From Phycisphaerae bacterium (GTDB taxonomy: Bacteria > Planctomycetota > Phycisphaerae > Sedimentisphaerales > Anaerobacaceae), in assembly GCA_018055905.1 (NCBI GenBank), contig JAGPGT010000003.1, positions 1 through 38,061 on the forward strand: 38,061 bases of DNA, written 5' to 3'. The notes below the pieces were generated by a model. The model was not told the DNA's origin and made no database searches. It saw nothing but the letters and a program-made list of their open reading frames with translations. This document shows, in pieces, positions 21,696 through 30,378 of the stretch (position 1 is its first letter; each line of letters starts with the position of its first letter). Position numbers and translations under genes: made by a program.

Positions 21696-23525
21696 TCAAT
21701 CCAGCGAGAACTGCGCCTTGTACCTTTCGATTTCATGCCTCTTCGCCTGCGGCTGCTCCTGCTTATACAGGATCTGGTTCTCCAGCACCAGCACGTCCAT
21801 GTCGGTGGCCAGGAAGCAGCGGTAGGCGTCCTGGGGCGAGCAGACGATGGGCTCGCCTCGGATGTTGAAACTGGTGTTGATGACGACCGGGCAGCCGGTC
21901 CTGCGTTTGAACTCGATCAAGAGCCTGTGCAGGCGCGGGTGCCGCTGGGGATCGACCGTCTGGACGCGGGCGGAGCAGTCCACGTGCGTGATCGCGGGCA
22001 CGATGCTTCGCCGGGCCTTGAGCTTGTCCAGGCCCGTCAGCGAGGTCGGCAGCGAGTCCAGACGCTTGTCGGCTCGCACGGGGGCCACCAGCAGCATGTA
22101 GGGACTGTCCTGGCCGGGACGCATCTCGAACCACTCGGCGACATCCTCCCGCAGCACGCAGGGCGCGAACGGGCGGAACGACTCGCGGAACTTGATCTTG
22201 AGGTTCATCGTCGACTGCATCCGCTCGTTGCGGGCGTCCCCCAGGATGCTCCGGCTGCCCAGGGCCCGCGGTCCGAACTCCATCCGGCCCTGGAACCAGC
22301 CGATGACCTTGCCTTGGTCGATCAGTTCTGCCACTTTGGCGATCAGCTCCTTCTCGTCACCGTAGGCGTGGAACTTGGCACCTTGTTCCGCGAGGAATCG
22401 GCGGATCTGCTCGTCGTTGTACGACGGCCCCAGCAGCGAGGCCGCCTGCTTGTCGCCACCGTCGGTGGTTCGCGGCTTATCCAGGAGCTGGTGCCAGCAG
22501 AACAATGCCGCGCCCAAGGCTCCGCCTGCGTCGCCCGCGGCCGGCTGAATCCAGAGGTCTTCAAAGGGCGTCTCCCGCAGGATGCGTCCGTTGGCGACGC
22601 AGTTGAGGGCCACACCGCCGGCCAGGACGAGGTTCTTCTGTCCGGTCAGTTCGTGGACGTGGCGGGTGGTCCGCAGCATGGCCTCCTCGGTGACCGCCTG
22701 GATCGAGGCGGCCAGGTCCATCTCCCGCTGGGTCAGTGGGCTTTCGGGCTTGCGGGCAGGGCCGCCGAAGAGCCGCTCGAACCGACGGTTGGTCATGTAG
22801 AGCGTGTGGCAATAGCCGAAGTAGTCCAGGTTCAGGCGGAAAGACCCGTCGGGCTTGAGGTCGATGAGCTTCTCCAGGATCAGCTCGCGGTACTTGGGTT
22901 GGCCGTAGGGGGCCAGGCCCATGAGCTTGTACTCGCCGGAGTTGACTTTAAAGCCGGTGAAGTAGGTGAAGGCCGAATAGAGCAGGCCCAGCGAGTGGGG
23001 GAAGTGCAGCTCGTGGCTCAGGCGGATCTTGTTGCCTTGGCCGAGGCCGAAGCTGGCGGTGGCCCATTCGCCTACCCCGTCCATGGTGAGGATGGCGGCC
23101 TGGTCGAAGGGCGAGGGGAAGAACGCGCTGGCCGCGTGGGATTCGTGGTGTTCGGTGAAGACGTAGCGGCCTTTGTAGGCGTGGCCCAGGGCCTTGTCCA
23201 TCTCGCGGGGCAGGTGCAGCTTGTGCTTGAGCCAGACCGGCAGGCCCGCCAGAAACTGGCGAAATCCGCGGGGTGCGTAGGCCAGGTAGGTCTCCAGGAG
23301 GCGTTCGAACTTGAGCAGGGGCTTCTCATAGAAGACCACGTAGTCAAGCTGCTCGGGCTTCAGTCCGGCGCTCTGGAGGCAGTAGTCCACCGCGTGGGAG
23401 GGGAACCGGCTGTCGTGCTTGACCCGCGTGAACCGCTCCTCCTGAGCGGCCGCGACGACGCTTCCATCCTGCACAAGGGCAGCGGCGCTGTCGTGATAGA
23501 AAGCCGAGATGCCGAGGATGTTCAT
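21696..23525 (-). CDS. Carbamoyltransferase (NodU/CmcH/TobZ family)
   Basis: 609 residues from ATG 23525 with GGAG 8 bases upstream, the full family length. The N-terminal Kae1-like domain begins MNILGISAFYHDSAAALVQD and has FTEHHESHAASAFFPSPF and LTMDGVGEWATASFG. KNLVLAGGVALNCVANG and GDAGGALGAALF follow, supplying ATP and metal ligands. The C-terminal YrdC-like domain carries GRMEFGPRALGSRSILGDAR and CPVVINTSFNIRGEPIV. These enzymes make carbamoyl-AMP from carbamoyl phosphate and ATP and pass the carbamoyl group to a hydroxyl of a sugar or other metabolite. The acceptor cannot be read from the sequence. It heads a carbamoyltransferase-SxtJ-DUF5989 transcript. Confidence 0.92.
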   Translation of the reverse strand: MNILGISAFYHDSAAALVQDGSVVAAAQEERFTRVKHDSRFPSHAVDYCLQSAGLKPEQLDYVVFYEKPLLKFERLLETYLAYAPRGFRQFLAGLPVWLKHKLHLPREMDKALGHAYKGRYVFTEHHESHAASAFFPSPFDQAAILTMDGVGEWATASFGLGQGNKIRLSHELHFPHSLGLLYSAFTYFTGFKVNSGEYKLMGLAPYGQPKYRELILEKLIDLKPDGSFRLNLDYFGYCHTLYMTNRRFERLFGGPARKPESPLTQREMDLAASIQAVTEEAMLRTTRHVHELTGQKNLVLAGGVALNCVANGRILRETPFEDLWIQPAAGDAGGALGAALFCWHQLLDKPRTTDGGDKQAASLLGPSYNDEQIRRFLAEQGAKFHAYGDEKELIAKVAELIDQGKVIGWFQGRMEFGPRALGSRSILGDARNERMQSTMNLKIKFRESFRPFAPCVLREDVAEWFEMRPGQDSPYMLLVAPVRADKRLDSLPTSLTGLDKLKARRSIVPAITHVDCSARVQTVDPQRHPRLHRLLIEFKRRTGCPVVINTSFNIRGEPIVCSPQDAYRCFLATDMDVLVLENQILYKQEQPQAKRHEIERYKAQFSLD

Positions 23526-23707
23526 GTCGTCTCCTGGTCCGACCGGATTCGTCCTGCCGCAGGGCCTGCGGCCTACCCATAGAATGGCGAATCGGCGCCC
23601 AAAACGCAAGATGGCTCATTGGGGTTCGTCCGAATTCGCCGGCGGGGCGGACTGCCGGGCGGCGGAGGTAAACGCGGATTTTTCAAGTTCTTTTTTTGAG
23701 GTAAGTG

Positions 23708-23735
23708 TTGCAAATGTCCGGCGATGCGGTAAAAT
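23708..23735 (+). promoter_or_regulatory. Predicted promoter for rpmB
   Basis: TTGCAA (23708-23713) and TAAAAT (23730-23735) are 16 bases apart. The implied leader of about 80 bases ends with AGGAG before the ATG at 23824. Confidence 0.55.
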
Positions 23736-23823
23736 ACCCCTTCCGCGTCTGTCCGGCGCGACCGATCCCGGACGGAAACGGCAAAGCGATGTTTCGTTGC
23801 AGCAACGGTGCAGGAGTTTGGTT

Positions 23824-24087
23824 ATGTCCAGAGAATGTCCCTTTACGGGCAAAAAGACAATTTTCGGCAACAGCATCACCCGGCGCGGCAAGGCCAAGCG
23901 GCTCGGCGGCGTCGGCAAGAAAATCACCGGCATCACCCGGCGCAAGTTCAAGCCGAACATTCAGAAGGTTCGCGCCCTGATCGACGGCAAGGTCTGTCGG
24001 ATTCGCGTCTCGGCCAAAGCCATTCGCATGGGGTTGATCCAGAAGCCGCTCAAACGCCGTCACCCGGTTGCCGAGAAGGCCGGTTGA
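23824..24087 (+). CDS. rpmB: 50S ribosomal protein L28
   Basis: 87 residues, strongly basic. The start CPFTGKKTIFGNSITRRGKA, with TRRKFKPNIQKVRA further on and VSAKAIRMGL near the end, is the standard L28 pattern. The normal zinc-ribbon-type Cys pairs are not complete: only C5 and the Cys in GKVCRIRV are present. AGGAG stands 8 bases before the ATG, and the frame's 5' extension is not coding. It is the first plus-strand gene of the rpmB-gatC-esterase-gatA-gatB-cupin run and probably shares transcription with gatC, 97 bases downstream. Confidence 0.95.
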   Translation: MSRECPFTGKKTIFGNSITRRGKAKRLGGVGKKITGITRRKFKPNIQKVRALIDGKVCRIRVSAKAIRMGLIQKPLKRRHPVAEKAG

Positions 24088-24184
24088 GCCCCTTGTTCGA
24101 AGGGAGTTCCCGCCAGGGGATCCCGAGGGTCGTCCTTTCCCAGCGGGGCGCGAGGGTGCCTCGCTTTTTCTTTAGGTCGCACGC

Positions 24185-24490
24185 ATGCAAGAGCGGATGG
24201 ATGCACAGCAGGTGCGGAAGGTCGCCAAGCTGGCTCGTCTTGCGCTGACGGAGGCGGAGGTCGAAGAGTTCGCCGGCCAGCTCGGAGCCATCCTCGGCTA
24301 TGTCGAGAAGATGAACGAGCTGGACACCACGTCGGTCGAGCCGCTGGCCCACTGCCTGCCCATCAGCAATGTCCTGAGGCCCGACGAGGTTCGTCCCTCC
24401 CTGGGGACGGAGTTGACCCTGTCCAACGCGCCCGACAGCGACGGGCCGTTCTTCAAGGTCCCCAAGATTTTGGAAGAGGGATCTGCGTAG
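24185..24490 (+). CDS. gatC: Asp-tRNA(Asn)/Glu-tRNA(Gln) amidotransferase subunit C
   Basis: 101 residues. VRKVAKLARLALTEAEVEEF (11-30) and the helix ending in MNELDTTSVEPLAHCL are the GatC signature, and the C-terminal LRPDEVRPS is conserved. GatC is the small clamp that holds GatA on GatB. An in-frame second Met (MDAQQ) four codons in is a possible start. The gene is separated from gatA by an esterase gene, an insertion not seen in the usual gatCAB order. Confidence 0.93.
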   Translation: MQERMDAQQVRKVAKLARLALTEAEVEEFAGQLGAILGYVEKMNELDTTSVEPLAHCLPISNVLRPDEVRPSLGTELTLSNAPDSDGPFFKVPKILEEGSA

Positions 24491-24541
24491 GCAGCTCCCG
24501 CGGTTCGGCGCCGCAGCGGCGCTGTGGAAGGAGAAACGAGG

Positions 24542-25291
24542 ATGCGGTTCTTCAAGTCGACAGTTCTGGGGTTGACGGTTCTGGGGGGGATTTACGGTAT
24601 GACGGAACGCTCCATGGCGGCCGGGGGGCAGAGCGAACAGGTCTTTCAGAAGCAGATCACCAAGACGGTGGAACTCAAGTATCTGCTCCACCTGCCCACG
24701 GGCTACGGCGACAACCAGGACCAGAAGTGGCCTGTGATGTTGTTCCTCCACGGCGCAGGCGAGCGGGGAAGCGACCTCAACAAGGTCAAGGTGCATGGCC
24801 CCCCCAAGCTGATCGAGCAGGGCAAGGACCTGCCCTTCATCGTCGTCTCGCCGCAATGCCCGGCGGGAACTTGGTGGACCGAGCAACTCGATGCGTTGAC
24901 GGCCCTGCTGGACGACGTGCAGACCCGGTACGCCGTGGATGTCAACCGGGTCTACCTGACCGGCCTGAGCATGGGCGGGTTCGGGTCCTGGGCTCTGGGG
25001 TGCCGATATCCCAACCGATTTGCGGCGATTGTGCCCATCTGCGGCGGGGGAGAGTGGTTCCTGGCCGAGCGGCTCAAGAACGTGCCGGTCTGGGCGTTCC
25101 ACGGCGCCAAGGACAGCGTCGTTCCGCTTCGCCAGTCGCAGGAGATGGTCGATGCGTTGAAACGCGCCGGAGGCAATGTGCAGTTGACGGTCTACCCCGA
25201 AGCGAATCACGACTCTTGGACCGAGACGTACAACAATCCGAAGCTCTATGAATGGCTCCTGAGCCAGCGCAAGGGCGGGGAGGCAAAGTAG
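24542..25291 (+). CDS. Exported alpha/beta-hydrolase (esterase/prolyl-oligopeptidase-like)
   Basis: 249 residues from ATG 24542 with AAGGAG upstream; an earlier ATG at 24524 adds six residues without a ribosome site. Residues 1-28 form a signal peptide ([15 protein letters not shown], cleavage near MAAG). [11 protein letters not shown] (68-78) gives the oxyanion-hole strand. GLSMGG places the nucleophile at Ser143, and Asp191 (GAKDSVVP) and His223 (EANHDSW) complete the triad. The whole matches the PHB-depolymerase/feruloyl-esterase-like family of planctomycetes. It lies between gatC and gatA, 51 and 8 bases away, so it is co-transcribed although unrelated in function. Confidence 0.85.
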   Translation: MRFFKSTVLGLTVLGGIYGMTERSMAAGGQSEQVFQKQITKTVELKYLLHLPTGYGDNQDQKWPVMLFLHGAGERGSDLNKVKVHGPPKLIEQGKDLPFIVVSPQCPAGTWWTEQLDALTALLDDVQTRYAVDVNRVYLTGLSMGGFGSWALGCRYPNRFAAIVPICGGGEWFLAERLKNVPVWAFHGAKDSVVPLRQSQEMVDALKRAGGNVQLTVYPEANHDSWTETYNNPKLYEWLLSQRKGGEAK

Positions 25292-25299
25292 CTGCCGCT

Positions 25300-26772
25300 A
25301 TGTCTTTGCACGAACTGACAGCGTTGCAGTTGCGGGACGGGATCGCCGCGGGCCAGATCAGCAGCATGGAGGCGACCCGGGCGATGCTGGATCGGATCGA
25401 CCGGCTCGACCCCACGGTCGGGGCGTATCTTGCAGTTTTTCGCGACCGCGCGTTGGAGGCGGCGCAGGCGGTGGATCGGCGCATCGCGTCCGGCGAGAAA
25501 GTGGGGGCCTTGGCCGGAGTGCCGGTGGCGGTCAAGGATGTGTTGTGCACCCGCTTCGGCGCGACGACCTGCGGCTCGCGGATGCTGGAGAATTTTCATG
25601 CTCCGTATGATGCGACCGTGATCCGAAAGCTCCTGGCGGCCGACGCGGTCATTGTCGGCAAGACCAATATGGACGAGTTCGCCATGGGCTCCAGCACCGA
25701 GAACTCGGGCTTCCAGAAAACCGCCAACCCCTGGAATACCTGCCGCGTCCCCGGCGGCAGTAGCGGCGGCTCGGCCGCGGCGGTGGCCGCAAGGTTGTGC
25801 GCTGCGGCCCTGGGCTCGGACACCGGTGGTTCGATCCGCCAGCCCGCCAGCTTCTGCGGGGTCGTCGGCCTCAAGCCCACGTACGGGCGGGTCTCTCGTT
25901 TCGGCCTGGTCGCCTACGGCTCGAGCCTCGACCAAGTCGGACCGATTACACAGTCGGTCGCGGACGCGGCCTTGCTCCTGCAGGCGATCGCGGGATACGA
26001 TCCGTCCGACAGCACCAGCGTCAGCGAACAGATCGCGCCGGTGGAAGACTACCTGGCCAAGCTCGACGAGCCTTGGGAGCGGCTGCGGATCGGCGTGGCA
26101 TCCGATTTCAACGCGGGCGCCGACCCGGCGGTCCGTCAGGCGATCGACAAGGCGATCGAGGGGTATCGCCAGGCAGGGGCCCAGATCGTCGAGCTGGCCC
26201 TGCCGCACATGGACTACGCCATCGCCGCGTACTATGTCATCGCCACGGCCGAGGCGTCCAGCAACCTGGCCCGGTACGACGGCGTCCATTATGGTTATCG
26301 CACGAAGGAACCGGCCGATTACATCGAGGTGTATTCGAAGTCCCGCCAGGAGGCCTTCGGCAAAGAGGTCAAGCGTCGGATCATGCTCGGCACGTACGCG
26401 CTCTCGAGCGGCTATTACGACGCGTACTACCTCAAGGCCCTCAAGGTGCGAAACCTGATCCGAGGCGATTTTGTTCGCGCTTTCGAGCGGTGCGACTGCA
26501 TGATGATGCCGGTGGCGCCGACGACGGCTTTTGCGTTCGGCGAAAAGGTGGACGACCCGCTGAAGATGTATCTGTCGGACCTCTACACGATCGCGGTCAA
26601 CCTCGCGGGCATCCCTGGGATCAGCGTCCCGTGCGGATTCGACGAGGCCGGTATGCCGATCGGGCTGCAGGTGATCGGTCCGGCCTTCAGCGAGGCGAAA
26701 CTCCTGCGGATCGCCCGGATGCACGAGGCGCGAACGGATTGGCATACGAGAAAACCGGCCTTGGCCGGATGA
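25300..26772 (+). CDS. gatA: Asp-tRNA(Asn)/Glu-tRNA(Gln) amidotransferase subunit A
   Basis: 490 residues from ATG 25300. The amidase-signature triad is intact: Lys79 (VPVAVKD), Ser154 in [11 protein letters not shown] and Ser178 in [27 protein letters not shown] and the C-terminal [17 protein letters not shown] are standard. GatA releases ammonia from glutamine or asparagine and channels it to GatB. The start overlaps neither neighbour; GGAGG lies about 16 bases upstream. With no glutaminyl- or asparaginyl-tRNA synthetase visible here, whether it serves Gln, Asn or both cannot be told. Confidence 0.97.
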   Translation: MSLHELTALQLRDGIAAGQISSMEATRAMLDRIDRLDPTVGAYLAVFRDRALEAAQAVDRRIASGEKVGALAGVPVAVKDVLCTRFGATTCGSRMLENFHAPYDATVIRKLLAADAVIVGKTNMDEFAMGSSTENSGFQKTANPWNTCRVPGGSSGGSAAAVAARLCAAALGSDTGGSIRQPASFCGVVGLKPTYGRVSRFGLVAYGSSLDQVGPITQSVADAALLLQAIAGYDPSDSTSVSEQIAPVEDYLAKLDEPWERLRIGVASDFNAGADPAVRQAIDKAIEGYRQAGAQIVELALPHMDYAIAAYYVIATAEASSNLARYDGVHYGYRTKEPADYIEVYSKSRQEAFGKEVKRRIMLGTYALSSGYYDAYYLKALKVRNLIRGDFVRAFERCDCMMMPVAPTTAFAFGEKVDDPLKMYLSDLYTIAVNLAGIPGISVPCGFDEAGMPIGLQVIGPAFSEAKLLRIARMHEARTDWHTRKPALAG

Positions 26773-26778
26773 GGGACC

Positions 26779-28266
26779 ATGAGCGATTGGACGTACAAAA
26801 TCGTGGTCGGCCTGGAGATCCACGTGCAGCTCAACACGCGGACGAAAATGTTCTGCGGCTGCGCGCTGGGTTTCGGGGAAGAGGCCAACAGCCGGGTGTG
26901 CCCGGTGTGCCTGGGCTTGCCGGGGGCGCTGCCGGTGATGAACGAGCAGGCCGTCGAGCACGCGCTGTTGGCGGCGATGGCCCTCCATTGCGAGATCGCG
27001 TCCTTCACGAAGTGGGACCGCAAGAACTACTACTACCCCGACCTGCCCAAAAACTACCAGATCAGCCAGTACGATCTGCCTCTGGGCGGTCCCGGGTATA
27101 TCGAGATCCCCCTCGAAGACGGAAAGACCAAACGTGTCCGCATCCGACGGGTCCACTTGGAAGAGGACGCGGGCAAGAATCTCCACACCGCCGGGTACCA
27201 TTCCCAGGTGGACCTCAACCGCGCGGGAACGCCTCTGCTGGAAATTGTCACCGAGCCGGATTTGAACAGTCCCGAGCAAGTGCGGGCGCTGGCGGTCGAA
27301 TTGCAACGGATCGTGCGGTATCTGGGGGTCTCCGAAGCCGACATGCAGAAGGGCCATATGCGGTTCGAGCCCAACGTGAACCTGGTCCTCGAGAAGGACG
27401 GGCGGCAGTTCAAGACGCCCATCGTGGAGGTCAAGAACCTCAACAGTTTCCGGGCTCTGGAGCGGAGCGTCGCCTATGAGGCCCGCCGCCAGCTCGACGA
27501 CTTCCTGGAAACCGGCCGGACGATGCAGATGGGCAACAAATCCACCCGCGGCTGGGACGACGTCAACGAAGTCACGGTCCTTCAGCGAGAAAAGGAGGAG
27601 GCCCATGACTATCGCTATTTCCCCGATCCAGACCTCGTTCCGGTGGTGCCTTCGGAACCTTGGCTGGCGAGGGTCCGTTCGCGGCTGTGCGAGCTGCCGG
27701 TGCAGCGGGAGGTTCGCTACGTCCAGGAATACGGCCTGAGCGCATACGACGCAGGCGTCCTGACCGCGGACCGTTCGACCGCGGATTTCTTCGAGCAGGC
27801 GGTGAAGCGGGGCGCCTCGGCCAAACGCGTCTGCAACCTGCTGACGCAGTTGGGCCTCAAACTGGCCAAGGATCGCGGCTGCGACCTGGCGGGTCTGGGC
27901 TTGGAGCCCGAAGGCGTCGCGGATCTGGCCAAGATGATCGAGGCCGGGACGATCAGTGCCTCGGCGGGCAATACGATCCTGACGGCGATGGTCGAGACAG
28001 GCAAAAAGCCCGAGGCTTTGGCGCAGGAATTGAACCTGATCCAGAAGAGCGACGTCGGCGAGCTGGAGCGGATCTTGAATCAAGTCCTTGCGGAGAATGA
28101 GGCGTCGGTCAAGGAGATCACCACCAACGGCAAGAAGGCCCAAAAGGCCCGGGGCTACCTCCTGGGCCAAGTGATGCAGAAGACCCAGGGCCAGGCCAAT
28201 CCGAAGATCGTTTCAGAACTGCTGAGCAGGAAGTTGGGCTCAGAGGATCGAAAGGGGGCGTCATGA
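26779..28266 (+). CDS. gatB: Asp-tRNA(Asn)/Glu-tRNA(Gln) amidotransferase subunit B
   Basis: 495 residues, full length. The N-terminal kinase-like domain holds VVGLEIHVQLNTRTKMFC, a zinc site (Cys pairs around 27-29 and the VCPVCLGLPG motif), YPDLPKNYQISQYD and EEDAGKN. The helical and YqeY C-terminal tail ends with the motif KARGYLLGQVMQKTQGQANP. GatB phosphorylates the misattached Glu or Asp on the tRNA and amidates it. It starts 6 bases after gatA and overlaps the cupin gene by 4 bases. Confidence 0.97.
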   Translation: MSDWTYKIVVGLEIHVQLNTRTKMFCGCALGFGEEANSRVCPVCLGLPGALPVMNEQAVEHALLAAMALHCEIASFTKWDRKNYYYPDLPKNYQISQYDLPLGGPGYIEIPLEDGKTKRVRIRRVHLEEDAGKNLHTAGYHSQVDLNRAGTPLLEIVTEPDLNSPEQVRALAVELQRIVRYLGVSEADMQKGHMRFEPNVNLVLEKDGRQFKTPIVEVKNLNSFRALERSVAYEARRQLDDFLETGRTMQMGNKSTRGWDDVNEVTVLQREKEEAHDYRYFPDPDLVPVVPSEPWLARVRSRLCELPVQREVRYVQEYGLSAYDAGVLTADRSTADFFEQAVKRGASAKRVCNLLTQLGLKLAKDRGCDLAGLGLEPEGVADLAKMIEAGTISASAGNTILTAMVETGKKPEALAQELNLIQKSDVGELERILNQVLAENEASVKEITTNGKKAQKARGYLLGQVMQKTQGQANPKIVSELLSRKLGSEDRKGAS

Positions 28267-28607
28267 AAGTCGCCAGAAGCATCGACGTAGCGAAAAAGCC
28301 GGTGAACGTCGAAGGAGCCAAGGGAGTAGGGATCCGCGTGCTGATCTCCAAGGACGACGGCGCGCCGACGTTCGCGATGCGGATGTTCGAGCTCGAGCCC
28401 GGCGGCAACACGCCCCTGCACCGACACCCGCACGAGCACGAGGTCTTCATCGTCGAGGGCTCCGGCGTCTTCGTCCACGAGGGCCGGAACCATCCGATCT
28501 CGAAAGAGGACGTCGTCTTCGTCCCCGGCAACGACCTGCACTGCTTCAAGAACACCAGCGACTCGCTCCTGCGTTTCCTCTGCCTGGTCCCCCTGTCCGG
28601 CGCTTGA
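28263..28607 (+). CDS. Small cupin-domain protein
   Basis: 114 residues, one cupin barrel. GGNTPLHRHPHEHEVFIVEG (48-67) is cupin motif 1 with metal-binding His53 and His55, and the second His-rich turn PGNDLHCFKN (88-97, His93) is motif 2. Small cupins of this kind bind a metal and a small ligand, and act as isomerases, dioxygenases or sensors. The ATG overlaps the gatB stop by 4 bases, so it is translationally coupled to gatB. No link with tRNA amidation is known; the placement may be accidental. Confidence 0.85.
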   Translation: MKVARSIDVAKKPVNVEGAKGVGIRVLISKDDGAPTFAMRMFELEPGGNTPLHRHPHEHEVFIVEGSGVFVHEGRNHPISKEDVVFVPGNDLHCFKNTSDSLLRFLCLVPLSGA

Positions 28608-28662
28608 TTCGGCTTCTTCTTCTCCGGCGTGCGACCAGATTTCGTGGGCTGTGGCCGGCCTC

Positions 28663-28758
28663 TGTCATGCTGAACGCAGTGAAGCATCCGGCGTGGGCGC
28701 CATGGCGTGCACCGGTTAGTGTCGTGAGCCAGATCCTTCGCTGTCGCTCAGGATGACA
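28663..28758. repeat. Inverted pair of the dispersed TGTCATxCTGA repeat
   Basis: TGTCATGCTGAACGCAGTGA (28663-28682, continuing to 28688) is echoed on the other strand at 28732-28758, which reads TGTCATCCTGAGCGACAGCG from its own end. The two arms are imperfectly complementary and about 43 bases apart. This resembles a palindromic intergenic repeat common in environmental bacteria. No gene lies in 28608-28794. Confidence 0.6.
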
Positions 28759-28794
28759 GAAGACGCGATCTGATCTTCATTCGCCCAAAAGCGA

Positions 28795-28839
28795 CCGGCC
28801 GGCGCCGGGACTGTTCGAGACAGCCACGACGCCGGCCGG
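28795..28839. terminator. Hairpin between convergent cupin and four-repeat genes
   Basis: CCGGCCGGCG (28795-28804) and CGCCGGCCGG (28830-28839) form a perfect 10-bp GC stem. The position between converging genes suits a bidirectional terminator, but no T-run follows on either strand. Confidence 0.45.
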
Positions 28840-28874
28840 CGTCAAAGCCTCCATCGTCAGTCATCGATAGTCGA

Positions 28875-30167
28875 TCACGGTACCCTCTTGCCCACGGCTT
28901 CGCGTTCGCCCTGGGCCGTGATGAACGCGCCTTTGAGCGTGTCCCCCTCGACCTTGCCTTTGAACTCCATCTTGAACTCCCGGTCGTTGAAGGTCCGCGT
29001 GATCGTGAAACTCACGTCGTTGCCGTTGACTTTCAGGTCCGAGATGGGAGTCTCCTCGTCACGCATCGTATAGGTTCCGGTCATGTCCGGCTTGATCGTC
29101 AGCGTGCTCGTCCGTGTCCCCTGCGGGGTCTCGCGGGTGAACTCCCACTTGCCGACGGCGCCCGAGGCGGCCGCCGTAGGGGCGGCTTCTTGCACCTTCT
29201 TGCCGGTCATCTTGTTGGTGCCGCGCTCGGAGCGGCTTTCGCCGGTGAGGACGCCGTTCTGGAGCTTGAGTTTGTAATCGATCACGAACGTCTGATCGCC
29301 GAAGCCCAGCTCCAAGGCGTAGGTCATCTCGTTGCCCTCGAGCTTGAAGTTCTTGACGGGCGTCTCGCCGCCGAAAAATTCCTGGCGGGCGGTCAGGTCG
29401 GGGTACACCGTCAGCATCGATTGTCGGGTGCCCTGTTCGGTCTCGGTGGTCAGTTCCCACTTGCCGATGAACTCGGTGCCCACACGCGTGCCGGCGACCG
29501 GGATGTCGCCCATGTCGCTCTTGGACGCGCCGGTCAGTTTGTCGCCCTGGGCAACGCCTTCGAAGGTCATCTTGAAGTCGCGATCGTTGAACTTCACCGT
29601 CCGGTCGAAGGTGATCTTGCCGCCGTCGATCTTGACGTTGGTGATCGTGCTCTCGCCCATCTGGCTGTCCCACTGGGCATCCAGTTTGCCGTCGGGCTTC
29701 TCGGAGACGATCAGTTTGGCGGTGACGTCGCGATCGCCGATCGCATAGGACAGGTTCCACACCCCGATCGGGGGCGCCTTGGGTTTGATCTTGATGCCGT
29801 TGGCCGGGAATTCGCCATTGTCGCTGGACAGCGTTCCGATCAGCTTACCGTCTTTGAGTGTGCCGGCATAGTCGAGCGTGAACTCGTTGTCGCCCCAGCG
29901 GACGGTCCGTACGAAGGTGAGCTTCTGGCCGTCGAACTTGACGTTGGACAGATCCTCCCGGCCCCATTTGCCGGAATAGGTCCCGTCGGCCTTCTTTGCG
30001 ACACTCAGCGTGGCGAAGCTCTGCCGCCCGCCGAACTCCATCGCCATGTCCCAATCGCCTGTGATGTCCTCGGCGGCATACGCCTGGGGTATACCCAGCA
30101 CCAGCACAAAGCCGAGAATCGCAAGCAGGTATCCGGTCGCATTTCTGTGGTTTCTCGCCTGACGCAT
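28875..30167 (-). CDS. Exported protein with four tandem beta-rich domains
   Basis: 430 residues from ATG 30167 with GGAGG upstream. Residues 1-30 are a signal peptide (LLAILGFVLVLG, cleavage near AYAAE). The remainder is four copies of one domain of about 90-95 residues, starting near 36, 131, 226 and 330. Each opens with G-x-W-(D/N/E)-(M/L/F) and holds a short LTV or LIV strand, then a V-K-(F/I/L)-(D/E/N)-G strand (NVKFDGQKLTF, NVKIDGGKITF, NFKLEGNEMTY, DLKVNGNDVSF). Each ends in G-x-L-x-G with a GKRV-like tail. The pattern suggests small lipocalin-like barrels. I know no characterised function; a periplasmic or surface ligand-binding role is plausible. Confidence 0.78.
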   Translation of the reverse strand: MRQARNHRNATGYLLAILGFVLVLGIPQAYAAEDITGDWDMAMEFGGRQSFATLSVAKKADGTYSGKWGREDLSNVKFDGQKLTFVRTVRWGDNEFTLDYAGTLKDGKLIGTLSSDNGEFPANGIKIKPKAPPIGVWNLSYAIGDRDVTAKLIVSEKPDGKLDAQWDSQMGESTITNVKIDGGKITFDRTVKFNDRDFKMTFEGVAQGDKLTGASKSDMGDIPVAGTRVGTEFIGKWELTTETEQGTRQSMLTVYPDLTARQEFFGGETPVKNFKLEGNEMTYALELGFGDQTFVIDYKLKLQNGVLTGESRSERGTNKMTGKKVQEAAPTAAASGAVGKWEFTRETPQGTRTSTLTIKPDMTGTYTMRDEETPISDLKVNGNDVSFTITRTFNDREFKMEFKGKVEGDTLKGAFITAQGEREAVGKRVP

Positions 30168-30285
30168 GACATGTCCTCCAAGAATGATGTTGTCTCCACG
30201 GCAGCTACGTTCGTACTCGTCGCGACAGTCGCCCCCCTCAGGCGACGCGCGACCCGCTTGTCCCGATGCCGCCAAACTCCAATCC

Positions 30286-30313
30286 ATCATAGCTCGCGGC
30301 GGAACGAATACAA
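30286..30313 (-). promoter_or_regulatory. Possible promoter for the four-repeat gene
   Basis: On the minus strand TTGTAT (30313-30308) is 16 bases from TATGAT (30291-30286), about 115 bases before the ATG at 30167. Confidence 0.45.
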
Positions 30314-30378
30314 GGATTTCAGAAGGGATTCTTGCTCAGATAGGGTAAACCTGCGATCTCATTCGCCATTTTGCGATG

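Noticed and set aside
21648-23582. 644-codon plus-strand frame across the carbamoyltransferase
   Set aside because: The minus-strand carbamoyltransferase is complete with all family motifs; the opposite frame has no family pattern or ribosome site.
25246-28170. 974-codon open frame antisense to gatA/gatB
   Set aside because: It is a shadow of GC-rich coding bias: gatA and gatB on the plus strand have full family motifs, and the antisense product has no recognisable domain and low-complexity composition.
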